Below, one piece after another: positions 1-9,815 of a DNA stretch of 64,000 bases. The notes below the pieces were generated by a model. The model was not told where the DNA came from, did not search any database, and worked only from the letters and a program-made list of their open reading frames with translations. The position numbers and the translations under genes are program-made. This DNA is from Spartobacteria bacterium. Lineage in GTDB: Bacteria; Verrucomicrobiota; Verrucomicrobiia; Chthoniobacterales; UBA10450. Position 1 is the stretch's first letter. Every line of letters starts with the position of its first letter. The DNA lies in the NCBI GenBank assembly GCA_003134785.1, contig PLCN01000022.1:62001-126000 (forward strand), read 5' to 3'.

Positions 1-1
1 G

Positions 2-631
2 CCGACCGTGAATGCGTACTACAATCCGAACAGAAATGAGATCGTGTTTCCGGCGGGGATTCTTCAGCCACCGTTCTTCGATCCGAAGGCGGATGACGCG
101 GTGAATTACGGCGGCATGGGCGCGGTCATCGGGCATGAGATGACGCATGGCTTCGACGATCGCGGGCGGCAATACGATGCGGTCGGAAATCTGCGCGATT
201 GGTGGTCGCCCGAGTCGGCGAAGGCCTACACCGAGCGGTCGAAAGCGATTGTGGCGCAGTACGCGGGCTACGAGCCATTGCCAGGGTTGCACATCAACGG
301 CGAGCTGACGCAAGGCGAGAACATCGCCGACATCGGCGGAGTGAAACTGGCTTACACGGCGCTGCAAAAAGCGATCGCGAAGAAAGGGCCGCAGCCGAAG
401 ATCGACGGCTTCACGCCGGAACAGCGTTTCTTCCTCGGGTTCGCCCAAATCTGGCGAAACAACCAGCGGGATGAAGATTTGAAGTTGCGGCTGAATACCG
501 ATCCACATTCTCCCGGACGTTTCCGCACCATCGGGCCACTCTCGAATTTGGTGGAATTCCAGAAGGCGTTCGACATTCCGGACAACTGTCCGATGATTCG
601 ACCGCCGGATCAGCGGGTGAATATTTGGTAA
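2..631 (+). CDS. M13 (neprilysin/PepO) family metallopeptidase, C-terminal part
   Basis: This is the 3' end of a gene that enters from the left edge, so the N-terminal domain and start are outside the window. The reading frame is open from base 2 and begins with PTVNAYYNP, a conserved M13 segment. The zinc motif HExxH is seen as HEMTH (bases about 134-148), and the third ligand region follows as ENIADIGG. The protein ends in a short tail with CPMIRP and a terminal Trp, as M13 enzymes do. M13 enzymes are usually exported or membrane-anchored zinc endopeptidases that cleave peptides; the localisation cannot be checked here. The stop is TAA. Confidence 0.93.
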   Translation, partial: PTVNAYYNPNRNEIVFPAGILQPPFFDPKADDAVNYGGMGAVIGHEMTHGFDDRGRQYDAVGNLRDWWSPESAKAYTERSKAIVAQYAGYEPLPGLHINGELTQGENIADIGGVKLAYTALQKAIAKKGPQPKIDGFTPEQRFFLGFAQIWRNNQRDEDLKLRLNTDPHSPGRFRTIGPLSNLVEFQKAFDIPDNCPMIRPPDQRVNIW

Positions 632-660
632 AGCGATGCGGGCCGAGCCCCCGTTCTGAT

Positions 661-719
661 TTGTAGGGCGTTTCTGTGAAACGCCGTGGAGGGTGGCGTC
701 TGACAGAGACGCCCTACAA
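661..719. repeat. Nested palindromic element with TTGTAG/CTACAA tips
   Basis: The ends TTGTAGGGCGT and ACGCCCTACAA are perfect inverted repeats. Each half also forms its own small palindrome (GGCGTTTC-TGT-GAAACGCC and GGCGTCT-GACAG-AGACGCC). It lies 30 bp after the M13 peptidase stop. It belongs by design to the TGTAG...CTACA group found elsewhere in the window, and probably acts at the RNA level as a terminator or 3'-end stabiliser (inference). Confidence 0.8.
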
Positions 720-747
720 TTTCCGGACAGCGATTGTGTGACATTCG

Positions 748-1842
748 ATGCTAAATCTCCAGAAACTGTTCATCGACGTTTTCGATCCGCAGCCGGGTGA
801 AACGGCGGCGATCCTCGTCGATCTGCCGCATGGCGAGCTTCGCGACACCCGCGCATGGAGCGACCGCCGCGCCATGGCGGAACGCTGGCATGCGGCGCTC
901 TCGGAGTTTGGCGCCGAACGTCACTTCTACGTCTTGCCGCTCGTTAGCTTCGAAGCAACGGGGATGAACAATGGACAATTGCCGGCGACCGCCACTCAGG
1001 ATGGTGGTGAGATCGTGTTCGAGCAAATTGGAGCACGAGCCACTCTGCTCCTGGCGCTGACCGAATTCTCAGCGTCCGCACCGTTAATCGGATGGTCGAA
1101 GAAGTTTCCGCAGCTTCGAGCTGCTTCGATGCCGAGAGTGGCGCCGGAAATGGAATCGACGGCGCTCGCGGCCGATTACGCGCAGGTGGCACGTTCCTGT
1201 GAGCGGCTGCGCGCGCGCCTGGCCGGGGCGCATTCCGCAGAAATCGAATTTTCCTCCGGCGACGAATTTGTTTTCGATTTCCGGTTTCGTGAAGCCGAAG
1301 TGGATGATGGAAGGCTTCATCGCGATGCGCCGCCTCCGCGATTGATCAATCTGCCGAGTGGCGAAGCCTACACCGCCGCCTACGAAGGTGAGCGGAAAGT
1401 TCCCAGCCTAACGAGTGGTATTCTGCCGGTTTGGTCCGGGAACGAAATGGTCCGGCTTCGAGTGACCAAGAATCGGGTCGAGGAAATCGTTGGCGACACA
1501 GTCGCCTCGCGCAACTTGCGGGATTTTCTCTTTCTTGATCCGGCACGCTGCAATGTGGCCGAGCTTGGCTTGGGCTGTAATCCGCGGGCGCGTGTTTGGG
1601 GCAATGTTCTGGAAGATGAAAAGGCTGGTCCGCACATTGCGCTCGGGCGGAGCGAGCATTTGGGAGGCGTTACCGGACCGGATTCGTTTCAAGATGCGCT
1701 CAATGTCTGGCATGAGGATTTTGTTTACGCGCGCGGCTCTCCGATTCAGATCAAGCACCTAGCGCTGGTTGATTCCACCGGTAAGCGAGAGCCCCTTTTT
1801 GTGGACGGCTCTTACATGTCGGATCTCGAGGTCGGAATCTGA
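748..1842 (+). CDS. M29-like aminopeptidase (aminopeptidase T/leucyl aminopeptidase type)
   Basis: A 364-residue soluble protein with no signal peptide. Residues 272-292 (ELGLGCNPRA, then GNVLEDEK) and the downstream Gly-rich and WHEDF (321-325) segments match the C-terminal metal-binding half of M29 aminopeptidases, which remove N-terminal residues using two metal ions. Residues about 200-214 (NLPSGEAYTAAYEG) also fit this family. The first 150 residues are less typical, so the substrate is unknown. The ATG at 748 is the only sensible start; no clear Shine-Dalgarno is visible, which is common in this window. A copy of the 9-mer TCGTTAGGC begins two bases after the TGA stop. Confidence 0.72.
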   Translation: MLNLQKLFIDVFDPQPGETAAILVDLPHGELRDTRAWSDRRAMAERWHAALSEFGAERHFYVLPLVSFEATGMNNGQLPATATQDGGEIVFEQIGARATLLLALTEFSASAPLIGWSKKFPQLRAASMPRVAPEMESTALAADYAQVARSCERLRARLAGAHSAEIEFSSGDEFVFDFRFREAEVDDGRLHRDAPPPRLINLPSGEAYTAAYEGERKVPSLTSGILPVWSGNEMVRLRVTKNRVEEIVGDTVASRNLRDFLFLDPARCNVAELGLGCNPRARVWGNVLEDEKAGPHIALGRSEHLGGVTGPDSFQDALNVWHEDFVYARGSPIQIKHLALVDSTGKREPLFVDGSYMSDLEVGI

Positions 1843-1974
1843 TTCGTTAGGCGAAGACCAGCGTAGGGCTGAAGACCTCGCATAACGGACACAACGTTTC
1901 ATAAAGGAGGCTGACTAATTCAATGAAACTTGTTTGCCCGTTGTGTCCTTCGTGACCCTTGTGCGAAATCTTGT

Positions 1975-4900
1975 CTACTTCGTCACCGTCAGCTGCGCAG
2001 TGCTGGTGCCGACTTGTGTTGCGCCGACGAATTCATCCAGCGTCAGCGAATAAGATCCAACCTTGGTCGCCTTCGCAATCGGCAGCGGGAAACTCACGCT
2101 TCCGACCTGACCGGCCTTCAAGGTCAGCGGCACGGTCAGCATCAAGGTCTTACTCTTCGGTTCGGTTAGGCTGATCTTGAGGGTCAAGCTCTGCGACGTG
2201 GTGGCGTAGTTGCTGTAGGCCAAAGTAAAAGTCACGATGCCGCCTTGCTTTACCGTTGAAGGATTGACGCTGATGGTCACGCTCGGCGGACCGGCGGTGA
2301 CTGTGAACTTTGTTGTAGCGGTGCTCTTGTTATTCGCGCTGTCAGTCGCGGTGATGGTGATAGTTTGCGCACCAATGCCGACCAGCGTTCCCGCAGCCGG
2401 GCTTTGCTGCAAGGTCACCACGCTGCAATCCGAGGTGGTTGTTTTCGCGAGGACATTTGGGACCGCCGCTTTGCCCTGATTGTTCGCGGTCGCGGAACTC
2501 GGAGCCGGTGCGGTGATCACGGGCGGCGCCGCATCGACCACGGTCACAACCGCCGTCGCTGTGCTGCTGTAGCCTAACGAGTCCCTGGCCGTGAGCGTGA
2601 CATTGTGGTTACCAATCGCAAACGGTCCGCTTTGATCTAATGACAGGGTCAAAGTATCGCCCGCGTCGGGATCGGACGAACCGTTATTGACCTGTTGCGG
2701 GGTGACGCTCGCCTGGCAATTACTCCCCGCCGGCACGGAGATGTTCTGCGCTTTCGCGACCGGCGCGTGGTTCTGCACTTCGAACGCACCCACGTCGGCC
2801 GCCGCGCCGATGACGCGGGCGAAACCAACACCGCGCTGGTCGTTAGGCAAAACGCTCGGATCGGCAAAGCCGTGATTGATCGCCACGCTGCCGAGACCGA
2901 GCGCCATCGTCAGCGTTGCCCCGCCATTATTCGCGAGCGGCCCGAGGTTCAACTGCGCCACCGTCACACCGGCCTGGTCGCCAGTGAACGAGGTGACCGG
3001 CATGATCTCATTATCCCCAATAACGTTGTAGCCTAACGAGTTGATCGGGAAAACGCGGCCCCCGGTGGGCGGGTAATGCAGAGGAGAAGAGATGTTTCCG
3101 GCCACGATACTGCTACGGATGTTCACGACTCCAACGGCGCCGCTCTCGGGCTGGCCGCGATTAAGGATTCCGCCCGGGCCGTTGTCGTTCGAATTGTCGC
3201 TGATCGTGCAGTTGAAGATATTGAGCGTGCCTCCGCTTCCGTTACTTGCGATGTCATTCGTGATTGCCCCACTACTGACGCCATAAGGTCCGGCTGGATC
3301 GCCGTAAGAGGAGGAGGTCGCTTGGTTGTTTGTCAGCGTGCAGTTGGTGACGGTGACCGTGGAAACGATGCTGTAAATCCCGCCCGCCGCGACGCTGGCG
3401 GCGCTGTTACCAGCCATGTCGCCGATATTGCCGGTGATGGTGCTGTTCGTGATATCGGCGGTGGAGTGATCGAATTTCAGACCACCGGCGCATTTTGTTT
3501 GTTTTGACTGGTTGCCGCTAATCGTGCTGTTAAGAATGGAAACTGTACCCCCGAACGCGTGGATACCCCCGGCGCCGTATGTGCTTTCATTGCCGCTTAT
3601 GGTGCTGTTTGTGACGATGATGGCGCCGCCTGCGGGAGCGCCGATGCCGCCACCGGTTCCGCCGTTGCCTGAGATGACGCTATCCGCCACGCGCACGGTC
3701 CCACCCGGAGTCAGAATGTTTTGCCCAAAAACGTAGTCTCCCCCATTTGAGATGCCACCACCGGGTCCGGTGAAGGCCTCAAGGATGCCGTCCGGAGTTC
3801 CGTTCCACTGAGGCGCTTTGCCATTATCGCTGATGGTGCAGCGGGTCACATTGAGCGTTCCTGTTTGGTAGTTCGCAATGCCCCCGCCGCCATCTTGAGC
3901 GATGTTATTGGTGATCGCGCTGTCGGTCACATTGAGCGTGCCGGTTCCGGCATTCAGGATCCCGCCGCCAAAGTTATCTTTCGTGGTACCATCCGCCGCC
4001 ACCAGAAAGGCGAAGCCGTATTTGATGGCCAAGCCAGAGACGCTGACCACCCCAGGCGCATCGACCGCAACCGTGAAGACTCGAAAGCACGTTGCCGAAT
4101 TGAAAGTTGAATTGTTCGGATCAACCAGGATGCCGAATGGATCGTGCGGGTCGACCAAGCCGTTCTTCACCGTGAGCCTATCCTTGCCCGAGCCAGTGAT
4201 GGTGACACTGTCCGTGATCACAGGTAACGCACTCATTAGGCTGATCGTCCAGTGGCCGCTGGCCGCGTCATAACCGGGATCGCTTGTCGGAATGGCGAAG
4301 GTGATCTTGTCCGCGTCCGGATTTTCATTCGATTGCGTGATCGCGTCGCGCAAAGAGCCGGGGCCGCTATCGGCCGTCGTGGTGACAACGAAGGTCAGGC
4401 TCTGGGCCTCAAATGCGCCGACATCCGTGCCATCGACCGCATTAGGAGTGCCGGTATCGAAGATACGCCCATATCCGCGCTGATCGGTCGTTAGGCCATT
4501 CGCGCTTCCTTTATCAATCGCCACGCTTCCAGGAAGGAGCGCCATAGTTTTCGTTGGGCCGCCGTTATCCGCTAGTGCCGAGATGTTCAACTGCGCTGGC
4601 GTTACGCCGGTTTGATCGCCAACGACGGGTGTTATCGGCGAAAGCTCGTTATCGCCGATGACGTTGTAGCCTTGCGAGGTGATGGCAGAAATGAAGGCCG
4701 CTTCCGACGGCGTGGACGGAGTTACGGAGCTGTTCCCCGCGACAATACTGCCTCGGACGTTGACGATGGTGCCCGGATAAGTGGAACTGCCGGCTTTCAC
4801 AATTCCGCCCGGCCCGCTGAGTGATGAGTTGCCGCTGATCGTGCAGTTTTTGATGTTTACCGGCTGACCGTCCGGACTGAACACCGAAATCGCGCCCGCC

Positions 4901-5967
4901 CCGAGAACGCCGCCGGCGCCGAGCATGTGGTTGTTCGCCAGGGTGCAATTCGCCAGATTGAGGGCCGAATAATACACTTGGATCCCGCCGGCGGTGGCGA
5001 AGTAACCACCGCTAAAACCCGCCGCCGTGTTTCCGCTGATCGTGCTCTCGGTGATGTCGGCCGTCGCCGAGCTCAGTAAGAGACCGCCCGCCAGGTCATT
5101 CACTGTCTGATTGTTGCTGATCGTGCTGCGGGCTATCGAGACGGTGCCGCTCGCATAAATACCGCCGGTGGCGCGGGCGGCGTTATTGTCGACTGTGCTG
5201 TCCACGAGCGAGAGTACGCTCTGGGAACTAACGATGCCACCGGCCTGGTTCTTCGATTGATTCCCGCTGATGACGCTGCTCGCGATGTGCATTGCGCCGC
5301 CAGGGTTCTGGCCCACCGCGAGATTCGACAGACCGCCGCCAACACTCCCGACCGTGTTGCTGTTGATCGTGCAACGAGTGACGTTCAGGATTCCCGCGCC
5401 TCCGTTCGCGATGCCGCCGCCGGCGAAACCGGCATGATTGTTCGCGATCGTGCTGTCGGTGACGTTCAGCGTCCCGGTGCCGCCGTTCATAATCCCGCCA
5501 CCAAAGCCGGCCGGATCAGTGCCGCCGCCCGGGAAGCCTGCGGCGCCGTTGCTCACCGTCAGGCCCGAGATGGTGACAACTCCTGGCGCATCGACCGCGA
5601 TCGTGAAGACGCGGAACATTGCTGCCTCATTGCCCCCGGGATCGTTCTGATCGGCCAGACCATTCCTGATCGTCAGCTTACTCGCTCCAGGGCCGGCGAT
5701 CGTCACCACCTCGGTGACGGTTGGCAAGGCACTCGCCAGGCTAACGGTCGCGGGTCCGGACGCAGTCAGCGCCGGATCGAAGTTGATCGTGTCCGCGCCG
5801 GTATTGGCGTTCGCCTGGGTGATGGCGTCGCGCAGTGAGCCGGGGCCGCTATCCGCGATGGTGTTGACCGAGTAAGTGGCGGCAACTGCGCTCGCGCTGG
5901 CCAGCATCGCCGCCGTGACGATCGATAAGGCAACGAGCGTTCTTCCGATTGAGGATTTTTGGTTCAT
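1975..5967 (-). CDS. Secreted giant beta-helix protein with duplicated CSLREAI-type domains and HYR-like tail
   Basis: A protein of 1,330 residues. The start at 5967 is chosen because it opens a clear signal peptide (MNQKSS, a hydrophobic core, then AVAA) and follows a GAGGGAGAG ribosome site. Two long paralogous halves each begin with ADSGPGSLRDAITQ (about residues 40 and 530). Both contain many TxSTISxN/GGGI repeats of right-handed parallel beta-helices. From about residue 1060 come HYR/Ig-like modules and a final beta-rich domain. Such proteins are usually surface or secreted adhesins or polysaccharide-binding proteins; no catalytic site is recognised and the ligand is unknown. The many Gly/Asn/Ser-rich repeats explain the irregular antisense frames here. 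Confidence 0.9.
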   Translation of the reverse strand: MNQKSSIGRTLVALSIVTAAMLASASAVAATYSVNTIADSGPGSLRDAITQANANTGADTINFDPALTASGPATVSLASALPTVTEVVTIAGPGASKLTIRNGLADQNDPGGNEAAMFRVFTIAVDAPGVVTISGLTVSNGAAGFPGGGTDPAGFGGGIMNGGTGTLNVTDSTIANNHAGFAGGGIANGGAGILNVTRCTINSNTVGSVGGGLSNLAVGQNPGGAMHIASSVISGNQSKNQAGGIVSSQSVLSLVDSTVDNNAARATGGIYASGTVSIARSTISNNQTVNDLAGGLLLSSATADITESTISGNTAAGFSGGYFATAGGIQVYYSALNLANCTLANNHMLGAGGVLGAGAISVFSPDGQPVNIKNCTISGNSSLSGPGGIVKAGSSTYPGTIVNVRGSIVAGNSSVTPSTPSEAAFISAITSQGYNVIGDNELSPITPVVGDQTGVTPAQLNISALADNGGPTKTMALLPGSVAIDKGSANGLTTDQRGYGRIFDTGTPNAVDGTDVGAFEAQSLTFVVTTTADSGPGSLRDAITQSNENPDADKITFAIPTSDPGYDAASGHWTISLMSALPVITDSVTITGSGKDRLTVKNGLVDPHDPFGILVDPNNSTFNSATCFRVFTVAVDAPGVVSVSGLAIKYGFAFLVAADGTTKDNFGGGILNAGTGTLNVTDSAITNNIAQDGGGGIANYQTGTLNVTRCTISDNGKAPQWNGTPDGILEAFTGPGGGISNGGDYVFGQNILTPGGTVRVADSVISGNGGTGGGIGAPAGGAIIVTNSTISGNESTYGAGGIHAFGGTVSILNSTISGNQSKQTKCAGGLKFDHSTADITNSTITGNIGDMAGNSAASVAAGGIYSIVSTVTVTNCTLTNNQATSSSYGDPAGPYGVSSGAITNDIASNGSGGTLNIFNCTISDNSNDNGPGGILNRGQPESGAVGVVNIRSSIVAGNISSPLHYPPTGGRVFPINSLGYNVIGDNEIMPVTSFTGDQAGVTVAQLNLGPLANNGGATLTMALGLGSVAINHGFADPSVLPNDQRGVGFARVIGAAADVGAFEVQNHAPVAKAQNISVPAGSNCQASVTPQQVNNGSSDPDAGDTLTLSLDQSGPFAIGNHNVTLTARDSLGYSSTATAVVTVVDAAPPVITAPAPSSATANNQGKAAVPNVLAKTTTSDCSVVTLQQSPAAGTLVGIGAQTITITATDSANNKSTATTKFTVTAGPPSVTISVNPSTVKQGGIVTFTLAYSNYATTSQSLTLKISLTEPKSKTLMLTVPLTLKAGQVGSVSFPLPIAKATKVGSYSLTLDEFVGATQVGTSTAQLTVTK

Positions 5968-6065
5968 AAATTTGGTCTCTCCCTCGTTCGCGAGAAACCG
6001 GGCCAAAACCTCTAACGCTTTCTCCAACTATTTTGGTCGGCGCAAGACCAACGGCGTGTCGGGCG

Positions 6066-6287
6066 CTGTCATCCCGAGCCGCGCAGACGGCGAGGGACCT
6101 CACAATCTTGCCCCGCGCCACACAAGCGGTTGGCGCGCCTGATCCGAAGGGGACGTTTCACCGATCGCGGAAGCGCAACTGCTTTCGCGATATATTTAGC
6201 GCTACCGTCGGATCACACGTGATCATCTTGAGTAACGCAGCATGCGACTGTGAGGTCCCTCGCCGTCGGCGCGGCTCGGGATGACAG
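6066..6287. repeat. 222-bp segment bounded by 39-bp inverted repeats
   Basis: The arms are 6066-6104 (starting CTGTCATCCCGAGCCG) and 6249-6287 (ending CGGCTCGGGATGACAG). They are reverse complements with a single mismatch. The 144-bp centre has no gene. The element fills most of the 366-bp space between the divergent beta-helix gene and the ECF sigma gene, so any promoters must lie in or beside it. It resembles a non-autonomous MITE or a dispersed CATCCCGAG-type repeat; no transposase is nearby. Confidence 0.8.
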
Positions 6288-6333
6288 CGGGATACCCACG
6301 AGGGGAAGGGCGCTTGCTTCGCCCATCGCCAAA

Positions 6334-6906
6334 ATGCAGAATGAATCGCGAGTGCCTGAAGAAGTAACCGAGCTGCTGTTGAAATGGAGCGATGGCGATG
6401 AGCGGGCGCTGGATGCGTTGATGCCGCAGATTTATGAGGAGCTGCGCCGGCTCGCCAAACGGCACTTGAGCCATGAGCGACCGAATCACACGCTGCAAAG
6501 CGCCGCGCTGGTGAACGAAGTTTATTTGCAACTAGTGGACCAGAAGCGCGCGACCTGGCATAACCGCGCCCACTTTTTCGCCGTCGCCGCGCAATTGATG
6601 CGAAGAACTTTGGTCGACTACGCCCGGTCGCGGCAAGTTGCGAAGCGCGGAGGCGGCGCAACCCACCTCCAGCTTGACGACGATGTTGCAGTCACCAGCG
6701 AACGCGCGCTCGAAATCGTCGCGGTGGACGAAGCTCTGCAGTCGCTCGCGAAATTTGACGAGCGCAAGAGCCGCATCGTCGAGCTGCGATTTTTTGGCGG
6801 CCTCTCCATCGAAGAGACGGCCGTGGTCTTGAAGGTATCTCCCGGAACAGTGATGCGCGATTGGACGCTGGCCAAGGCGTGGCTGCAACGCGAACTGACC
6901 TCATGA
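6334..6906 (+). CDS. ECF-type RNA polymerase sigma factor (kinase-linked group)
   Basis: A 190-residue sigma factor with region 2 (about 10-90, including HTLQSAALVNEVYLQL and FAVAAQLMRRTLVDYAR) and region 4 (about 130-185, with IVELRFFGGLSIEETA and a helix-turn-helix). This pattern fits the TIGR02999-like sigma group common in Acidobacteria and Verrucomicrobia. ATG 6334 was preferred over further upstream codons because those lie inside the inverted repeat. The stop overlaps the start of the kinase gene by 4 bp (ATGA), so the two are translationally coupled. No anti-sigma factor is present; members of kinase-linked ECF groups are thought to be controlled by phosphorylation, which is the likely logic here (inference). 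Confidence 0.9.
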   Translation: MQNESRVPEEVTELLLKWSDGDERALDALMPQIYEELRRLAKRHLSHERPNHTLQSAALVNEVYLQLVDQKRATWHNRAHFFAVAAQLMRRTLVDYARSRQVAKRGGGATHLQLDDDVAVTSERALEIVAVDEALQSLAKFDERKSRIVELRFFGGLSIEETAVVLKVSPGTVMRDWTLAKAWLQRELTS

Positions 6907-9785
6907 ATCCGGAGTGGCCGCGGATTGAAGAAATTTTTCACGCTGCCTTGGAGATCGCTCCGGAGAGACGGAATTCGTTCTTAGACCAAACTTGCGCGGG
7001 CGATGCTGAATTGCGCCGCGAAGTGGAAACCTTGCTGGCCGCGCACGAGCAGAGCGGAACGCTACTCGAATCCTCCGCAGCTGATCTCGCGGCCGCGATG
7101 TTCGCGGATGAAGTAAAGCCAGTTTCGCTCGTGGGCCGGGAATTGGAGCACTACAAAATTCTCTCCAAGCTCGGCGAAGGCGGGATGGGTGAGGTGTATC
7201 TCGCTGAAGATTCGAGGCTTGGGCGAAAGGTCGCGCTCAAGCTGCTGCCTCCGCAATTCGCGCGGGACCCGGAACGTTTGCGACGTTTCGAGAAGGAAGC
7301 GCGCGCTGCGTCCGCCCTCAATCATCCCAATATCATCACCATCCACGAAATTGTTCGCTGGAATGAAACAGACTTGATCGCGACCGAGTTCATCGAGGGA
7401 GAGACGCTGCGAGAACGACTGACGCGGGGCTCTCTGGGTCTGACTGAAATTCTCGACCTCGGAGCGCAGGTCGCGGGTGCACTTGGCGCGGCGCACGTGG
7501 CGGGCATCATCCATCGCGACATCAAGCCGGCGAACATCATGGTGCGTGCGGACGGTTACGCCAAAGTGCTCGATTTCGGTCTCGCGAAACTCGTCGATCA
7601 GAAGTCAGAGGCCGGAGATCGGAAATCAGAAATTGATGTCACTGATCTGGGCCGGGTGATGGGGACGGTGAGTTACATGTCGCCCGAGCAGGCGCTCGGC
7701 GAAAAATTGGATCACCGAACCGACATCTTCAGTCTCGGAGTTGTCCTTTACGAAATGGCCACGGGCGCGCGGCCCTTCGACGGCAAAAGCGACGCCGCGG
7801 TTTACGACGCCATTCTCAACAAAGCTCCAGCGCCTCTGAAAGAGTTCGCGCCCATCCTGCCGGTCGAGCTCGATCAGATTGTCCACCGCGCCCTCGAGAA
7901 GGACCGCGAGATGCGCTACCAAACCGCATCCGATTTGCGCGCGGATTTGAAACGCCTCGAGCGCGACACTCATTCCGGTCGCGCAACGGCAAGCATCGCG
8001 TCGTCGGGGATGAAGAAAAAGCGAAGGGAAACCGATCGCTCCACTTGGTTCAGAACAACCGTCGTCGCTTCCCTCGTCGTCCTGCTCGCTCTTTCGTATT
8101 TTTGGTTTCGCAGGCAACCCAGGCCACAAGAGACTTCGTCTTCAATTAGAAACGCGACCTTTACGCCACTGACTAACCAGCCGGCGCAAGAACTATCCCC
8201 CAGCCTCTCGCCTGATGGAAAACTCCTGGTTTACGCGAGTAATGCGGCGGGCAAATGGGATATTTATTTTCGCCGAGTCGGCGGTGAGACGCCGGTCAAT
8301 CTGACCCGCGATTCTCCGGACGACGATACGCAGCCGGCTTTTTCGCCCGACGGCGAAATGATCGCGTTTCGCTCCGAACGCGGTGGCGGCGGGATTTTCA
8401 CCATGGGCGCAACCGGTGAGAACCTGAAGCGGTTGACCGATTTTGGTTTTCACCCCGCCTGGTCGCCCGATGGGAAAGAGATCGTTTGCGCGACCGATAC
8501 TTTCAAGACACCGAGCGACCGGACCATCCTCCCGAGCCGCCTTTTTGTGGTCAACATAGCGACCGGCCAAAAGCGAGCGCTCGAAACGGGTGACGCCGTG
8601 CAGCCGAGCTGGTCGCCGCATGGATCGCGCATCGCTTACTGGGGCATCAACAAGGGCGGACAACGCGACATCTGGACGGTGCCGGCGACCGGTGGCCTTC
8701 CCGTTCCGGTCACCGACGACGTTGCAGTCGATTGGGATCCGGTTTGGTCGCCGGACGGCACGTATCTTTGGTTCGCCAGTGATCGCGGCGGAAGCATGAA
8801 TCTCTGGCGGGTTCCTATCGATGAACAGAGTGGAAAACTCTTAGGCTCACTCGAAGCAGTCACGACACCATCGGCTTCAACCAGCGATCTGACTTTCGCC
8901 CGCGACGGAAAACGTCTTGCCTATGCGCAAACGCTCAGCCGAAACAAACTGCAACAGATCGGCTTCGATCCCGATGCGGAAAAAACGATCGGCAACCCGA
9001 CCTGGATCACACAAGGCTCCAAGCTTGCGACAAATCCCGACCTTTCGCCGGACGGCGAATGGATGGCTTTCGATTCGGTGGGCGAGAAACAGGAAGACAT
9101 TTTTCTCATCCGTCGCGACGGCTCGAACTTACGATTGCTGACGAACGATCGTTACAAGGACCGAGTGCCGCGCTGGTCGGCCGATGGAAAACTGATTGCC
9201 TTTTTTTCCGATCGGAGCGGCCGATACGAAACCTGGACGATTCATCCGGATGGGAGCGGCTTGCGACAGATCACTTTCACGACCGGCCCGGGAGCGCAAA
9301 TACCTCTCTGGTCTCCGCTCGGCCATCAACTTGTCATCAGCAATCTCGAATTGCCCGCACCGTTTCTGATTGATGCCGACAAGCCGTGGTCCGAGCAAAC
9401 TCCTGAAGCGTTCGCGCACGGACTTGATCCTGAACAGCGATTCCTCGCGCACTCGTGGTCTCCCAACGGACGCAAACTGGCAGGAACCCGTCGCCACACG
9501 TCGCTCAACGTCACCGGCATCCTCAGTTATTCGTTCGACTCGAAGCAGTATGATCTGCTGGCGGACTACGGAGATTATCCCGTGTGGTTGAGCGACAGTC
9601 GCCGCTTGCTCTTCATGCGCGGTGGCCAGGCCTCCATCCTGGACAGCGAGTCGAAGAAATCTCACGAAGTAATGTCGGTCGCGCCGCAGCGTTTCCAATC
9701 GCTCGGACTATCGAAAGATAATCGCGTGATTTACTACAGTCTCACCACGACCGAATCCGACATCTGGCTCATGACGCTTCAGTGA
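6903..9785 (+). CDS. Membrane Ser/Thr protein kinase with C-terminal WD40/TolB-like propeller
   Basis: A protein of 960 residues. The N-terminal 80 residues form the usual helical leader of these kinases. The kinase domain begins near residue 83 (LGEGGMGEVY). It has catalytic Lys near 108 (VALKLL), HRDIKPAN near 203, DFG near 222 and SPEQ near 259, so it looks active. One transmembrane helix lies at about 381-402. The rest is a series of LSPDG/WSPDG propeller blades, probably a periplasmic sensing domain. Start 6903 overlaps the sigma factor stop. The pair probably forms a signal route from envelope ligand to kinase to sigma factor (inference). Confidence 0.95.
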   Translation: MNPEWPRIEEIFHAALEIAPERRNSFLDQTCAGDAELRREVETLLAAHEQSGTLLESSAADLAAAMFADEVKPVSLVGRELEHYKILSKLGEGGMGEVYLAEDSRLGRKVALKLLPPQFARDPERLRRFEKEARAASALNHPNIITIHEIVRWNETDLIATEFIEGETLRERLTRGSLGLTEILDLGAQVAGALGAAHVAGIIHRDIKPANIMVRADGYAKVLDFGLAKLVDQKSEAGDRKSEIDVTDLGRVMGTVSYMSPEQALGEKLDHRTDIFSLGVVLYEMATGARPFDGKSDAAVYDAILNKAPAPLKEFAPILPVELDQIVHRALEKDREMRYQTASDLRADLKRLERDTHSGRATASIASSGMKKKRRETDRSTWFRTTVVASLVVLLALSYFWFRRQPRPQETSSSIRNATFTPLTNQPAQELSPSLSPDGKLLVYASNAAGKWDIYFRRVGGETPVNLTRDSPDDDTQPAFSPDGEMIAFRSERGGGGIFTMGATGENLKRLTDFGFHPAWSPDGKEIVCATDTFKTPSDRTILPSRLFVVNIATGQKRALETGDAVQPSWSPHGSRIAYWGINKGGQRDIWTVPATGGLPVPVTDDVAVDWDPVWSPDGTYLWFASDRGGSMNLWRVPIDEQSGKLLGSLEAVTTPSASTSDLTFARDGKRLAYAQTLSRNKLQQIGFDPDAEKTIGNPTWITQGSKLATNPDLSPDGEWMAFDSVGEKQEDIFLIRRDGSNLRLLTNDRYKDRVPRWSADGKLIAFFSDRSGRYETWTIHPDGSGLRQITFTTGPGAQIPLWSPLGHQLVISNLELPAPFLIDADKPWSEQTPEAFAHGLDPEQRFLAHSWSPNGRKLAGTRRHTSLNVTGILSYSFDSKQYDLLADYGDYPVWLSDSRRLLFMRGGQASILDSESKKSHEVMSVAPQRFQSLGLSKDNRVIYYSLTTTESDIWLMTLQ

Positions 9786-9793
9786 CCCTTCTT

Positions 9794-9815
9794 CTGTACC
9801 GACCGCCGCTACAGG
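9794..9815. repeat. Remnant of a TGTAG-tipped palindrome between convergent genes
   Basis: The sequence CTGTACCGACCGCCGCTACAG has CTGTA at one end and CTACAG at the other. It lies between the convergent kinase and TPR genes and contains the TPR gene's TAG stop. It looks like a shortened copy of the element at 13159. Confidence 0.5.

Noticed and set aside
3000-5800. Regular repeats suggesting a CRISPR or tandem-repeat locus
   Set aside because: The periodicity is at protein level (beta-helix turns) with diverged DNA; no conserved repeat-spacer pattern.
5257-5838. Open frames on the + strand across the beta-helix gene
   Set aside because: They are antisense to a repeat-rich secreted protein with a clear signal peptide; no family features.
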